From: Dolomedes plantarius
Lineage: Eukaryota; Arthropoda; Arachnida; Araneae; Dolomedidae
DNA length: 64,000 bases
Assembly (NCBI GenBank): GCA_907164885.2
Contig: OU015490.1
Location: 203,370,161-203,434,160, forward strand
Direction of reading: 5' to 3'
Position 1 is the stretch's first letter, and each line of letters starts with the position of its first letter. Shown piece by piece: positions 33,901-48,983 of the stretch. The position numbers and the translations under genes are program-made. The notes under the pieces are model-generated. The model saw nothing but the letters and a program-made list of their open reading frames with translations. It was not told the DNA's origin and did no database searches.

Positions 33901-35786
33901 AAAAGTCCATATGTTGTGTGATAAATCAAGTATACAGCATTTATATTTTATTTGACTTTTTTTCCTCCTCTTATTTTATGAAGTATTAATTGGAAGAAAT
34001 ACCAATTCATATAGGACATAAAACATCATTTATAATTTGATAGTTTAACAATATTTCTTAAAATTACTTTTGAGGAAACTTTTTATATGTATTACATAAA
34101 TTTAGTAGCCAGTAAATGATTTTACAATTTATTTACCATCTTGAATAATGTTATATTTTCTGTATTTTCAGCCACTGAATTACCAGAACTTGAATATGGT
34201 TTTTATCAGTTTTTATATGTGACAAGAGATCAAGAAGTTTGTGGAGCAAGTATGCCATTTGAAATTAAAAATACAATTCCAAAAGACTTCTCCTCAGATG
34301 AAGACATAGTTGCTGACAAAACTGAAGATGACTTCCTTGTAGTTCGGTCTAACGCTGCTGAGAAAAATCGCCGCTTGCAGTTACTTTTGGATGAAATGAA
34401 TGAAAAATGTTTGGCTCATGAAAGTGAAATGCGAAAAATTCAAACTAAGTTCAGAATTATTAATGAAGAAAAACTAAAATTAGAACAACTGCTCAAAAAA
34501 GCTCATGAAGAAAAAATGAATCTTGTTGAAGAAAACCAAAAACTGAGTGAAGAGAGAGATACCATTTATAGTGAAAAAGAGGTAAATATTGATATTAATT
34601 TATAGATTTAAGTACTCCTTCCAAAAATTTCTGAGGGAAAATACTAATTTATCTTTGGAAAAGCAATAATTAAGATAACTATTGTTTGATTTTCAATGGG
34701 AAACCTCCCGGATTGGTCTTTGATAGTAGGAAAGTCCATTATGTATGTAGAAGGTTAAATGTTTTGACTACTAAAATCACTTTTGTCATTACCAGATTAA
34801 AAAATAATATCTTTCCATTAAATTTTACAAAGCCTGTACTGTCACAGTATACATTTGCTATGTGCTTTCTTAAGTAACGGCTCTTATAGCTTAAAAAATT
34901 ACTATCCCCTGTTTTCATTACAAAAGTAGGAAAAACATTTTTAAAAAGCAAAACATCTTTCAATGAGCATGGACTTAAATATATTGTAGTTTGAAGAAAT
35001 TTGAATGCCATCAAATATTTGGGATATTAGTGAGTGTTAGTATAACCTGTGACCTTGCTGTTCACAATCGTGTATATGAAGGATATTTAGGGGATATGAT
35101 TTGTTTAATTTACTATTTATTAGAAGTTTTTTGTTGCATATGTTTATGTTGCATTTCTATATTTTATATGCATTTCCAGGAAGCAGTTCGCATTCTGAAA
35201 GAGAAAAATGCTGTTATGTCTACCATTTTTGACGACTTTTCATGTAAATTAAAAGGATTTACAGAGCTCAAGGATACACTAGAAGCAGATAAAAATCTTG
35301 CAATAGCTGAAAATCATAACCTCCAAGAGCGTATGAAGAAATTAACTGAAGAACTTCAAAATAAACAAAAGATATTAGAGGTAAGCTTCAGTTAACTAAG
35401 TCAAGGTTTCTCACTTTTACTATTAACCTTTTAACCGTCAAGTTATTTTGATGATTTTTGTATGAAAAAAGTCAATTTTTTTTTTATTGCAAAAATCAAA
35501 TGTTTAGTACAAAGTAACATACATAAACTGCCATCTACTGAATAAAGCAAAAATTCACCTCCCAAGATATGCTATAGAATACTAGTGCTGCCATCTATTG
35601 AATAAAGCCCAAATCAACTTGTACTGAGATAGATTCTGGTTTGACAATAAGATATAAAAAAAAAAATACCCCATGACTATCTCGGGCATGACAGTTAAAG
35701 GGTTAAGTACTTTGAGTTTCATAGTATTGAGTTCATAGGATTCTCATATTTCCCAGGGACAAAATTTTTTTTTATGCACACACACG

Positions 35787-35831
<45 letters not shown>

Positions 35832-36514
35832 GTATGCATAAGCATTTTTTTATGTTATGAAAAGGCAGCATAAAAATGCTAATTTGACACAATTGCCCCT
35901 GGCTTCTAATTTTTTTCAATTAATCAGTTCTTTTCCTTTAGCAATTAATTTTTTCATAAGTTATCAAGCCAAATAGTTGTTCATGTTTTTAGCTATTATT
36001 AGACATTTTGTAATAAAATTTCATTCATTTAATTAATGTTCTTTAGAATTTCTCTTTTTGTTACTGACAAGAAATAATATACATCTCAAATCCATACATA
36101 TTCTGTCTCAAATGTATGCATTATCTCTGTTCAAACATTTTCTTAACATCTTATTCTATCATTAGATTTTGACTTATGGTATTATTGCCTTGAAAAATGT
36201 TTAGTGTTACATAAATTTTTGTCCCTTAAAAGTGTTGGATAGAATACTTGAACTCGTTATTGAAATTTGAAAGTTAGTAGTTTTAGTATATCTTTGCTGG
36301 ATGAATTTGGTATCTATTGAAAGATATTCAGTCTAGATTTCTAACAAGAACTAGATTGAATTTTGCCATTATTTTTTAGCTGTTCTTGAGGGTGTATCTT
36401 CCTTTGCACAACAGCACTCCTTGTAGACTACTGAAAAGAAATATGTAATGCAATTTGAATTTTATCCTATCTTGTTACTCTTGATAAAATAAGTACTTTT
36501 TGATATACATATTT

Positions 36515-36552
<38 letters not shown>

Positions 36553-39500
36553 CAAATAGTGGAATCTCGATCGATCATTCTTCGAATCATTGTTTTCGCG
36601 TGTCTTTTATGTCACCCAGTTCCGACAATCATATTGCTTTGTTAAGTTCCCGCATCTATCATCGTTTCCACGCATTTATCGTTCAGTTCAGTCGGTCCCT
36701 TGAAAAAGATAGATCGAGATTCGACTGTATTACTAAATAAAATGTCTTATGTAATTTTTTCCAGGACGAGAAGGAAAGAAATCAAGATATGATGAATAAT
36801 CTTAGAAAAGAAAATTCTGTTTTGACTTCTCAACTAGATGATGCTCGGTTAATGATAGAAGCTTTAGAAAAGAGCAAGCAGCTTAGCCTGACTGATTTGT
36901 CCTGCTTATCACAGACAATTTCAGAAGTAAGCTGCAGATTTCTCTTTTATTGATCTTTTTTTAAGTTTGTTTGAATGATCTTGAATGTATAAAACAAGTC
37001 AGAACTTTTTTTAAATTTTTTTATTATGCCCGCCATCATCTTAGACATAAGACGTCTTGTAGTCCAATACGACAGGGAGGTGGCTCCAGAAAGGGGAGAA
37101 CCCCAAGGTCATCACATGAGCGAACGTCAAGTAGGTAAGGGCAACTGAAAAGATGTTTCCCAGTCTAAAACACACCACTCCCTCGACTCTGGGTAGGAAG
37201 GGAAGTTGAGCACGTCTCTGGTTATCAAGTAGTCAAGCCCAAGTTTTTCCATCAGCTAACTCTTTAAGAGTAGAAATTCTTTTGTGCCAGATATTGCTTC
37301 TGAGAAGTTGCTTGACATTTCGAAGAGGAGTCAGGACAGGGGTGTATCTAGGAAGGGGCAACTGAGAACCCCGAGGCAAGGGTCCCCCAAGATGGGATAA
37401 GAAATGAAGTTGTAAAATTTCAGGGGGCCGAATTTGCGTCCTTGCCCCAGGGCCCCTAAATGCCTAGTTACGCCCCTGAGTCAGGAGACAAGGTGGATGT
37501 AGCATCGAAGCCTCCTTAGCCAACAAGTTGGCTTGCTTATTGCCAAAAATGCTGCAATGGCTAAGAATTCGTTGGAGGACTACTTCTTTTCCATTACTAA
37601 GAAATGAGTCTATACTAAGTCAGAACTTATAAAATACAGCTAAGCAAAACCAGTGATCTTCATTTTCTGCCAATATAGTATATAAATAACTTCTCATGTA
37701 ACAGTATCTTGCTCTTTTAAGAACTCAGGTTTCATATGGTCCTCAAAAGTCCTTAAGAACTCGTTAAGAGTATGAATTCATAAAATTACATTTAGAATGA
37801 CAAACTTGCTTATTCATAATGTATTCTTACCTTGAAATTAAGTGTGATGCAATTCCTTTGCAATGGAATCATTAGTGTTTGAATCAACATCTATTTAGTG
37901 CGCAATTATACATGCCAGTTTATGGTCTGTGTAACAGGGTTTATAATTCTGACGTTCATTTCAAAAGCAGACATATTTAGAAGAGAGGAAAATACCTTAA
38001 ATTACTTAGTAATGGGAAAAAGATAGTGTTTCTTCATTGTATTATTTTAAATAATATTTGCATTATTTGTTTTATGTAATGTGTTGTTTGATAATAGATA
38101 ATTTAATTGGTTGGATTTAAAGATATTACTATTGTTCATGTAAAATGTGTGTGTGTGTGGGGGGGGGAATAAAATATTTATTAACTTTAAATCAAGTTTT
38201 TTTTTTTTTTGGTGGTGGTGGGGGGGGGGGGGTCCCTAAGCAGTATTCATAACAGTTAGCCTGAGGCTAAGTTATTAAACATTTTTCTGTTGTAAAACTT
38301 CTAATGTATGTTTTAAAATTGCATTTTGAATGTGATTACTAAAATATGAAATTTCATCTTATTAAACAGGACTAACTTTCCATTGGATATATCTTTATTA
38401 ATACACCCTAATATCATTTAAATCAGCATTTCTCAACCTTTTGGACCCTTGGACCGGTAAAGTTTGTGAAAAAAAAATTGCGGCCTGGTGGTTTTTTTTT
38501 AACATAAAAACTTTACTAAGCATTAAAGAACTACTACATAAGTTAATTGTAACATTTTCATTATCATTTACTTCCAATAAAATTCAAATCGGAAGATAAG
38601 TAATTATTGTATTTATTATATATATATATAAGTAAATAAACCTTTGAGAAAAATCATGGAAAATTATAAAAAATAATCACAAAATCATTGCATATAGAAA
38701 CAAACAACAAAAAAAAAGTCCTCTGATTACTACAAAATTGAATATCTAAAATTTTGTTTATTTGGCGTATAATGTTAATAAGAAGATTGCTGCTGCTCTT
38801 CTTCAATTTATTTTTCAATTTTGGGTTCTAAATCAGACAAGCTAAGTCGGAGCGGTGAAACAATCAAAAGTCAATTTCTAAATTTATTTTTTATCAAATT
38901 ATTAAATATCTATAATTTTTGTTTATTAGGCATATAATGTTAATGATAAGATTGCTGCTGCTCTTCTTCAATTGATTTTTCAATTGTGGGTTCTAAATCA
39001 GCCAAGCTAAGTCGGAGTGGTGAAACAAAGATGATTTCTAAATTTATTTTTTATCACTGTCATATTATTATCTCAACCATTTCTCTGCTGTGAGCACTCT
39101 GTCCAGTTTTAAAATAATGTGAGATGTAACAAGTGGCAAATGTGAGCACACTCCAGTGTTGCCAACCTTCAAAGACAAAATTGTGGATTCTAGATCCTAA
39201 AATTATGGTACTAACGAAAAAAATATCGTACAAAATTTTATTATTATTGTTTTTTAATAAGAAATTTTATTAATGCAGACAGGTAAAAATCTCTGAGAGC
39301 CGGAGAAATCTTTCCACGGACTGGTGCTGGTCTGCCAGCGACTGAGAATCATTGATCTAAATGATAGCTGATTCTATAATTTATTGTTATTGATGAATGC
39401 TAAATATATATATTTTTAAATCTTAGTAAAATTTGTCAAGTTTTAATGAAATGTAATAGTATAATGTTTTCATCTTTTATTAGTCAGTAAGAGACTTTTC

Positions 39501-42500
39501 TATAGATTGAAAATCTCATTTGTATAAGTTTTTTTCGTCCTACTTAACATGTTTTTTTGGGCCATGATTATAAAACCCCTTTTTATATTCTGTATTTCAG
39601 TTAAGTAGAAAACAGTGTCATTTTGTGTTGACAATTTATGCCTAACAACATTTTGCTTTCAGTTAAAACAGAAATTCAAGGATATGAAATGTGAAAACTA
39701 TGCATTGAAGTCGAAGCTTCATGACAACGCAGTTACATTTGCAGAGGTCTATTATTAGTCTCTTATTAGTCTTATTTAAAATTAATTTTATTTTAATTTA
39801 GTCTTATTTTACATTAGTCTTATTTTAAATTAATTTTATTTTAAATTAGTCTTTTAAATTAATTTTATTTAAAGGGATTGCTCTTTTAAAATACTGAGAA
39901 TTTGTAAAGTTCGATGGAATAAGGGTTTTAAATTCAGTAAGCAATGCATAGATTATGCAGTATATTACAGAGGTTGTAATAATTAGCATTCATTGGTCAT
40001 AATTTCGCAGTTTTTACAAATATAATTTAGGTTTCTCTATTGGTAGCAATTTTTTTCTGCGATTGTACAGTTCCTATCGCTTAAATTTTGGCAAAAGCTG
40101 AATCTTGAATAACAGTTTTGTGCTTATGATTTTGGCAGTTTCTTAGTTTGTTGCAAGACTTAAAAATTCTCAGGAAAATGAGATCTTGTAGGGTTTTTTT
40201 TTTTAAAAATTCTTTCTAATTGTTGAAAGTTATGCTTTTTGAATCATTACACTCCAACTTATCTGCTGATTTCGGCATCTGTGTCAGGCTGTTTCGTTGT
40301 ATACTTGAAGAGAAGATATAATTTTATTATATTATGGGCACCTTTTGTTATAGACCTGAAAATGAATTCAGATACTTGATTTTTTTAAAAATTAGCCTTC
40401 AAAGTAACACTTAGGTGAGTTGCACTTTTCTATCTAGTTCATATATTTGTTGTTTTGCACATTCCAAGCTTAAAAAATTATCAACACCATCGCTTTATTC
40501 CTATAATTGCTTGACAAAATTGTAAAATAAGTTAAATTTGATTGTGTTAAGTAAACTCTTATACCCTCAAGAACTTGTACTTATCACCCAGTCAAAATTA
40601 ACTTCTCTACTCTTCCATCAAAGAGGGCTACTTAAAAGGCGATAAGCTATCAGTCGTTTAGTGAAAACAGGGTGCACCATGTGAAGGCGACTGATACCCC
40701 ATCAAGTTCTGCAGTATGTCTTGACATTGTGTTTTTATGTTATTAATGTGAGTAATAAAATCCCTTGTGCCTTACCTCGGTCTGTTGGAGTTAATTGCTT
40801 TCGTATGACAACTGGACATGATTATCTACAAAAACATTTACATTGGATAGGCATCACGGATTCAGCTTGTTGCCCTCTGTGCCACCAGGGTGATAAGTCA
40901 GCAGATGCTGGTAGACATTGTGTTTTAAATTATACGTGAAATTGAAGTAGCAGGCATAAGTTAAAAACCAAAGTTTATTTTTATCACTACACAAAAATAA
41001 CTCATTTTTAAAAAAAACTAGAAAAACAAAAGTTACAACAAAGTTAAAAAATAAATAAATAAATAAAAAACAACTGTAACCAGTGTGCAAAACCATCGGC
41101 AAGTAGCTTACATTAAAACAAAAATTCGTCAACTGTCGGATCTAAGATTTGCATACACACGTTGCCAACTGTCCAACATCATCTTTAAACAAACGATTTA
41201 TACTGCTGCTGTAGTGACGTCATACCAAATTACGATTGCGATCTACACTACATCACCACAACAGCGATACTGATAATGTGAGCTGATGATGCTAAACAGA
41301 GACAAAGTATTAGTATTTATTATTATTTTAGTATTAGTATATGCAAACATAAGACTATGGTGCAGTCAACAAGCTTTCTGGTGTCAAGAAAAATATGATA
41401 CTCTTTCCTAACAATATGGATGGTGACCACCTCAAGAACTGCCCCATTGTTTTAAAGTTTATTACAGACAACTCTGTGGAGGCTAATTTTATCTCTCACT
41501 TTTCTGCTTCTTCATCTCTAATTGGGGCTGCTCGTCGACTGATGGCAGAAGTGCTGAAGACGGGTGTAGGATAAAAAAATGTGTTAATGTATAATTTCGT
41601 ACATATTCATAATATGTAGTAAAAGGAAAACAATGCTAGTAATATTTAATTTCAGAGTTATAGAGTGCTATATGCTTGAAATATGGAAAAGTAAATTTTC
41701 ATTCCCTATTAAAGATGGTTGGTAACCAGAGTCAGCTTCTGCATTGTTAATTTCTGTACAGCTAAATCCTTCAAATATTCTTCATTTTAGAGAACCTTTT
41801 GAAAATGTGGAAGGTTAGTGAAATAGTGAGAAATGGAGGCTAAATTCCACAAGCTAGGAGATTAGCAAGCCCATTTTTAACTCTTGATGACCTTTGTCAG
41901 CTGGTAGAGATTGTATATGATTGATTCTTTGGCTGATATCTTACCAGTCTCTCATAAATATCCAGCAAATAATATTCTTTCAGTTTTTTTGACAGATATA
42001 TCAGTACAAAGAAAATGACATATTTATAGTATAATACCATATTCTTTCTCTTAGCTTTTATAATATTTAACATTTAGTTGATAATTCTGATTTTTTTTCC
42101 TTTTTTATTGATTCCTGTATGTTTTGTTAAATTTTTTCTCTACGTTTTAGCGGAATGAACTTGTGCATGATATGAAAAGTGAAATTGCTGCTTTGAAACT
42201 TCATATCATTGAGATGGAGGAATCAAAAGTAAGTTATAAAATTAGTTTCTGATATTATTTAACCAATATTTTCCTTTTTTAATTTAAAAAATATTTTTAA
42301 ATTAAAGATTCTATATTTCATCCATGGCGTTTAATTTAAAAGATGTTTATTGGGTTCTAGAGCTTCAAAAATTTATATTTGATTTCAATCTCTTTTTTTG
42401 TTTTCTATCAGCTTTCTTTTCTGTATGTCTCAGAAATTCACAAACCCAGAAAAATGTCTGAAATGTTCATATTCTGTCTATTCCTTTTCTTTACTTGACT

Positions 42501-43223
42501 AAACACTTAAGTGTGCTTTGCTCTACTTAGACCATGGGTATCCTATCTCTTGGTTTGCCTAGGCCACATTGAATGAAGAGGAATTGTCTTGGACTGCATA
42601 TTACATAGTTAGTGGATATAATTAACAGAACTTAACATTAAGAAATCGGGAACATTAACTAGTGGGATATTTGACCTTGTTTTACATCAATGTCTGGTTT
42701 GATGGAAGTGGTTACAGTTCTTACGAGTACTTAAGAAGCTCATCATAAATTTTTGATCTAATTTTATTCTTTGTGTGCTTTTGATAATAGTTGTTCATAG
42801 GGCCAAAAATGGATGAAATAAATAGGGCAAGATTGTGAAGCAAGGGATATTTTTCTTTGGGAAAACAGGTCTTCTAAAGTTGATTCATAACCCTTTCAGG
42901 ACAGCTGTTGCGATCACGTGCCTTCCTCTGAGGCCAGAGTTGTTTCCCGTGAGCACTCCCTCCAGACTGGTTGTCTTTTAAGTGCTAGACCTAATTTTAT
43001 GGAAAATTCCAAAGTAGTAATATTTTCAAACAAATCTATATATTTCAGCTTTATATGGGTTACATACACATTCATTTATGATTTCTCTATTAAAAAATTT
43101 TTGTTTTACAAATTAAAATGTTTTTTACAGTATTTACTTCACTATCAATGTAAATCAGATATCTCACAGCATCCGGGTCTGATGCAGTGGTGGCTTTAAT
43201 ATCATTTGAGTTGGGTCTTAGGG

Positions 43224-43266
<43 letters not shown>

Positions 43267-45872
43267 TAAGAAATAAACATCCTCTTATTTTAAATTTAAA
43301 CTCATTTAGTATTAGATCTAGGATTCTATAATTTTAGGCTATGAAAAAAACAAATTTGCCGGGCTTTTGTTTGGGGGGGGGGGGCAATTGCCCCTACTGC
43401 CCCTCCTCTGGAGCCACCGTTGGTCTGATTGAGCCTTAAAACTAAAATGGCGAACCTGAACCCATATGTCCAAAGCTATAATCCCACACCAAATGGAAAA
43501 CAGAATAACTCATAAATAAAGAATACATGCAAAGTTTAAATGCCCTAACCCCTGACAGCCAGTCGCAATAAATCACACTCTCCATTTGTTTACAAAAAAC
43601 TACCTCAGCATTTGAGTCATATCCCTCTTTATTTCAAAACCAAGTCACAACTATGTGCATTCCAGATTCATAGATATGATGCCATCTAGTGCCCGAAAAA
43701 TTATCTAATGAAATGTTCTGATCTACTGTTACGTACACGTGACAGTAGATCAGAAGTAGTTGGTAGCAGAAGTCTTTTCTCTCTGTCACGTGGGCGTGAC
43801 AGTCAGGAGAAAACACAGATAGCAGCTGTTACACATATGTGGCATTCGCTGCGAAAGTACATACTTAGTGATTTAAGTAATTATCTCTAGTTTTCTATTT
43901 ATGCAAAATTTTAAACATTTTGAAAGTCTGTATTTTTAAAGGTGTTGATAATAGTCATGTAAAGTAAATATTTTAAACATTGATATAAAATAATTATTTC
44001 AGCCATCAAAGGCCAACTCATCTGTTTCTAGCAGAGTGCAAGAAAAATGTCTTTTTGAACCTGTACCTATACCCATTATTATAGAAGATAAATGCACAAC
44101 TTCAGTCCAAGAGGTAACTACTGTATACAATATGTATATATGGGAGTATGTATGCTTGTTGTTAAAATATCAAAAAAGTATGGTGTTTTACAAGGATACA
44201 GAGTAATTACAAAATTTAAATATTTCATTTACCTTTATTAGTATTTCTTGTAGTAAGTTGCACCTGTTTTTAAAGTTTCCTATTAAAGATGGTATGTTTG
44301 TTTAATCATAACACTGATTTACTTCAAAATCTAAACTGTTAGTTTTGTAATAAATGGTTCCTGTCTCTGCTAAGAGTATAATATATTCATCATTATGAAG
44401 AAGCTATTATAATGTTTGTAAACACTTGTGATTGGTAAAAGAGATATATGTATATATATATATATATATATAAAGTTGTTTTTTATGAAAAAAGAAAAGC
44501 TTCCATAAAAAAAATAGTAAAGCTAATGACTAATTCTTTAAAAGAACAGATTTCACTTTAAAAAGCTTTTACAAGTATTATTTTGGTTCATTTTATTTTA
44601 TATCTTTCATGGAAAATAGCTGCAACTGCACATTTTAAGTATTGCTAATAGCATTCATAGCTATCGGAAGTTTTGTTAATTTTATTGTATTCTATTGCGA
44701 TATTTGTATTATATAAATCTTTGCACTTATGATGCTTTTACACATATATATATTTAGTGAAACTTCTCTATGACGGCCAATCGTGGTTCTGAAATAAGAG
44801 TGGCCATTGAATAGAGGTTTTTTCCCCCCTTAATATTAGCTCTAGAGAAGTTACACTGTATTTATATATATACAGGGTGATTCATAAGTATACAACTTCT
44901 AGATGCTGTAAAACAAGAACATTTTAAGGCACATTCCTCAAATGAGCTGTGAAGTGCAGATTTCACAGCCCACTGTCTGGGGAATTTTGAGCAAGAAGTT
45001 GCAAATGATTTCATACAAATTGCAGATATTGCAAAATCTCATGGACCTTGATAAGACAAAGCGGTTTGAATTTTGTGTCGAAATGCAGCACCGCTTGAAA
45101 AAGAATGATGTCGCCAATCAATTAGTTATCCCAGATGAAGCTACATTTCACGTGAGTGGTAAGGTAAACAAGCAAAATGTTGTTTTGGGGGAACCGAGAA
45201 TCCTAGATCTACAGTTGAACACTTGCAAGATTCACCAAAGTTAAACGTGTTTTGTGCTATGTCCAAAAAGAAAACGTACAGACCCTTTTTTTTTTTTCAC
45301 TTGAAAACTGTCATGGGAAGCTCTTTTCTGGATTTTTTAAGCCTTTGGTTGATGCCACAGTTGCAGGACGATAGTGACAAATTTATTCTCCAATTAGATG
45401 GTGCACTACCACACTTACGTGCTAAATTACCTCAATCAACATGGATGTGATTGAGGATGTACTTCATCGAATCCACAACTGATGGATTTGATGAAGTGCT
45501 GACTAAAACATGCCACATACCCAGTGGCCACCCTGAAGCCCTGACTTAACACAGTTTGATTTTTTTTCTTTGAGGTTACATAAAGGATATCTTATTTACC
45601 CCTCCTCTTCCTGTTGATCTAGCAGAGTTGAAACAGTGTATCACATCCACTATCAATGCACTTTCTTCAGGTACCCTAACTTGCATTTGGACAGAAATAG
45701 ATTACCAGTTCGATGTGTGTCGTGTGACTAAAGGTGCACACATAGAACATCTGTGACTGTCTTTAAAAAAAACATAGCATTCACCTACACTTCTGTTACA
45801 AGTAACATAAAAGTTCTTACATTGTTGCTTTTACATAGTGCATTGAACTTGTATATTTACTTATGAATCACC

Positions 45873-45928
<56 letters not shown>

Positions 45929-48900
45929 TCATATTTATATGTGTATATATATACAGTCGAATCCGGCTAATTAGACTACTGGTTAATTGGACCAGCTGCT
46001 TATTTGGACCAAATCCTAAAGAGCCAAAACAAATCCTATTGCATAAGCATGTTCGTGTAATCGAACCAGCGGTTATTAGGACCAAAATGATCATGTTCTG
46101 ATGTGGTCTGATTAACCGGAATCGACTGTGTATATATATATGAGGTGGTGTAAGTCACATTTTCAACTTTTTTTATTTGAGAGCAAAAATGTAATCTCCA
46201 TCTTCAATTTATAGTGGAGTTGTAAATAATTATTATTTGCAATATTATAATTATTGTGAATTATAATTGTTCAATTTATAGTGAAACTTTTTATAGTCTT
46301 TTTTGCAATAAAATGCTTTGAACTTAAACCACTTGACTGACTGACTTATACCATTTTGCCTTTCACCGCCTCATATATGTAATATATATGCTTTTAGTTC
46401 TGTTTAAATTTGTAACTCTAAACATTCTTTCATTGCTGTACTATAACAGTGTACTGTCTATGCATTTGTTTTCAAATGAAGGTTTTCTTTAACACCCCTC
46501 TCTTTTTTCTCTGTTACTTAAGGAAAGTGTTCAAACTGCTGCAGAAACTAATGAGGAATTGCAAAATTTAAAGACCCAATGTGATGAATTACGCTCTGAA
46601 ATAGAGGAGAAAAATGCTACAATTTTAAGGGTAATGTTTTCAAATACATAAGTGTATTCATATCCTGTGCAAGCATACAGTGGCTCCTAAAAGTGTTCGT
46701 ACACTTACGATTTTCAAAGAAATAGGGGTCTATCCATTAATTAAAATGAATATTTCAGAATGGTTATTTAATAATAAGATCTATAATCTATTCTTAACAA
46801 AACTACATGAAATATTTTTAAAACATAGTAAAACTTTTATTTTTAAGAAACCAATAATCAAAAAGTAACAAAATCTTTATCTCACTAAAGTCATCGTACA
46901 TTTGTAAAAAATCTCTCCATATTAGTAAATATTCTAATTTTTCGTTAAATTAATATTTAATAGGATATCCTTTAGCATCCATAACAGCTTTTAAACATCT
47001 GGGAATAGATTGCACTAGTTCTTTTGTAATTTCTGCATCAATGTTCATCCATTCTTCCATCATAATTGTTTTTAGTTCGCTTTTTGTGTGAATGTCGTGT
47101 TTTCGTACTCGAACCTCCAGTTCTCTCCAAATATGTTCTATTGAGTTTAAATCTGGCGATTGAAGTGGTGATTTCAAAACTTGTGGCCAATTATAGAGAC
47201 ACCAGAGGCGAACGTTGAGAGCCGTTTGCTTAGGATTGTTATCTTGATAAAAAACAAAGTTGTTTCCAATACCCAAATTTTGGGCTGATAATTTTAAATT
47301 CTCTTAAAATATTTATATAAACAGCATGATTCATTATGCCATCAATAAATACCAAATTACCTAGTCCTGATGCTGACATGCACCACCACACAAGGACACC
47401 TCCACCGCCATGCTCAACTGTTCCTACTAAGTTCTTGGGGTTAAGTTCCTCATTTTTTTTTCTCCATACAATTATACGCTCATCAGAATCAAAAATGTTA
47501 AATTTGCTTTCATCGGCAAATAAGACATTATTCCAATACGTTTGGGGCTTATTTATTATTGATAGTGCGAAAGAAAGCCTAAGCTTTCTGTGTTTCTCAT
47601 TCACAAAAAATTTTCTTCAGACAGAATGCCCATGTAATCCAGCTGCTCTGAGAACTCTTCGAACAGTTTCAGGTGAAATTGAAGTAGAAAATGTTTCATT
47701 AAATTCTGCAGAAACTTTTACAGCACTCAAACGTGGATTTTTCACAAATTTTTCAATTATAAATCTCTGATCACATTTTGTTAACTTTGCCGGACGACCT
47801 TTTCTTACCTTGTTTTCAATCCGATTTTCTTCTTTAAAGCGTTTTATCACATACTGCACTGTAGAATAGGATAAATTAAGTAATTTAGCAATATTCCAAA
47901 CTGATTTACCACTAGTATGATGAAAAATAATCAATTTTTGAATGCTGTTTGTTGTTTCTTTACGACTACAAGCCATTTTGAAATAATAAATAGAATATTA
48001 GGGAGTAGGCAAACAAAAATTAAAGCCAAACGATGTTTTAAATGGTACCACAATTCAAAAATAAAAATAAAGCGCCAGACGATAATTTTAATTATGAATT
48101 TATCTGAAAATATTTCAGTGTACGATGACTTTTGTGAGATAAAGTTTTTGTTACCTTTTGATTACTGGTTTCTTAAAAATATAAAGTTTTACTATGTTTT
48201 AAAAATATTTCATTTAGTTTTGTTTAGAATAGATTCTGAAATATTCATTTTAATTGATGGATAGACCCCTATTTCATTGAAAATCGTAAGTGTACGAACA
48301 CTTTTGGGAGCCACTGTATGTATATTTACCTGTGTTCAGTGTTTTAGTAACATTTCTAATGTAAATTAGTTTTGTCAACTCCTTCACATTCTAACATTTT
48401 TTTTCCAATTGTTATTAGTCTTTTTACTTTGTTAAATTGCTGTTGTCTGTACTACAAGATACTTGTATCCTTAAATCCATGTCAGAAACACCCTCTGTTA
48501 GGCACTCTACTCTGTTACTACAACTAAAAAAGTCCCTAAACAGTTTTTCTCTGTGGTACTCTTTTAAAATTTGTGTTGTTAAGAACTAGTTCGTGCATTA
48601 AGTCTAACCAGAATCCATCATCTATAATTCATGTACAATGAGTACAGACATTTTTGTGACGGACATTAGTTGTGTTTTTCAAGTGTAGAGGGCTTTAGTC
48701 GTCCATGTTTTGATGTATTTTCAACATTGCTTTGTCTTATGTAATTTTCTAGCAGTGTCCAGTAATCTCTTTGTTCCAAACCGCCAAGCATGGAACACTC
48801 GTTTCATGGACGGTAGGATAATGAATAAATATTAACCAGGATGAATAATGGCTGTGGTCTTTTTGGAGTCTGGTCATCCTTCTTTTTACTTCAATTGTCT

Positions 48901-48945
48901 CTTGAATAACATGGAAATTCTCTCTTAAAAATCAATTTCATTACC

Positions 48946-48983
<38 letters not shown>

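Noticed and set aside
42889..43815. Candidate TTAA-type element (ACCCTTTCAGGACAGC left, CCTGACTGTCACGCCC right in reverse)
   Set aside because: Neither end is flanked by TTAA and the terminal match is poor, so it is left as unclassified intron.
45861..46101. Minus- and plus-strand frames over the (TA)n(TG)n tract
   Set aside because: Products of the dinucleotide repeat and the adjacent MITE.
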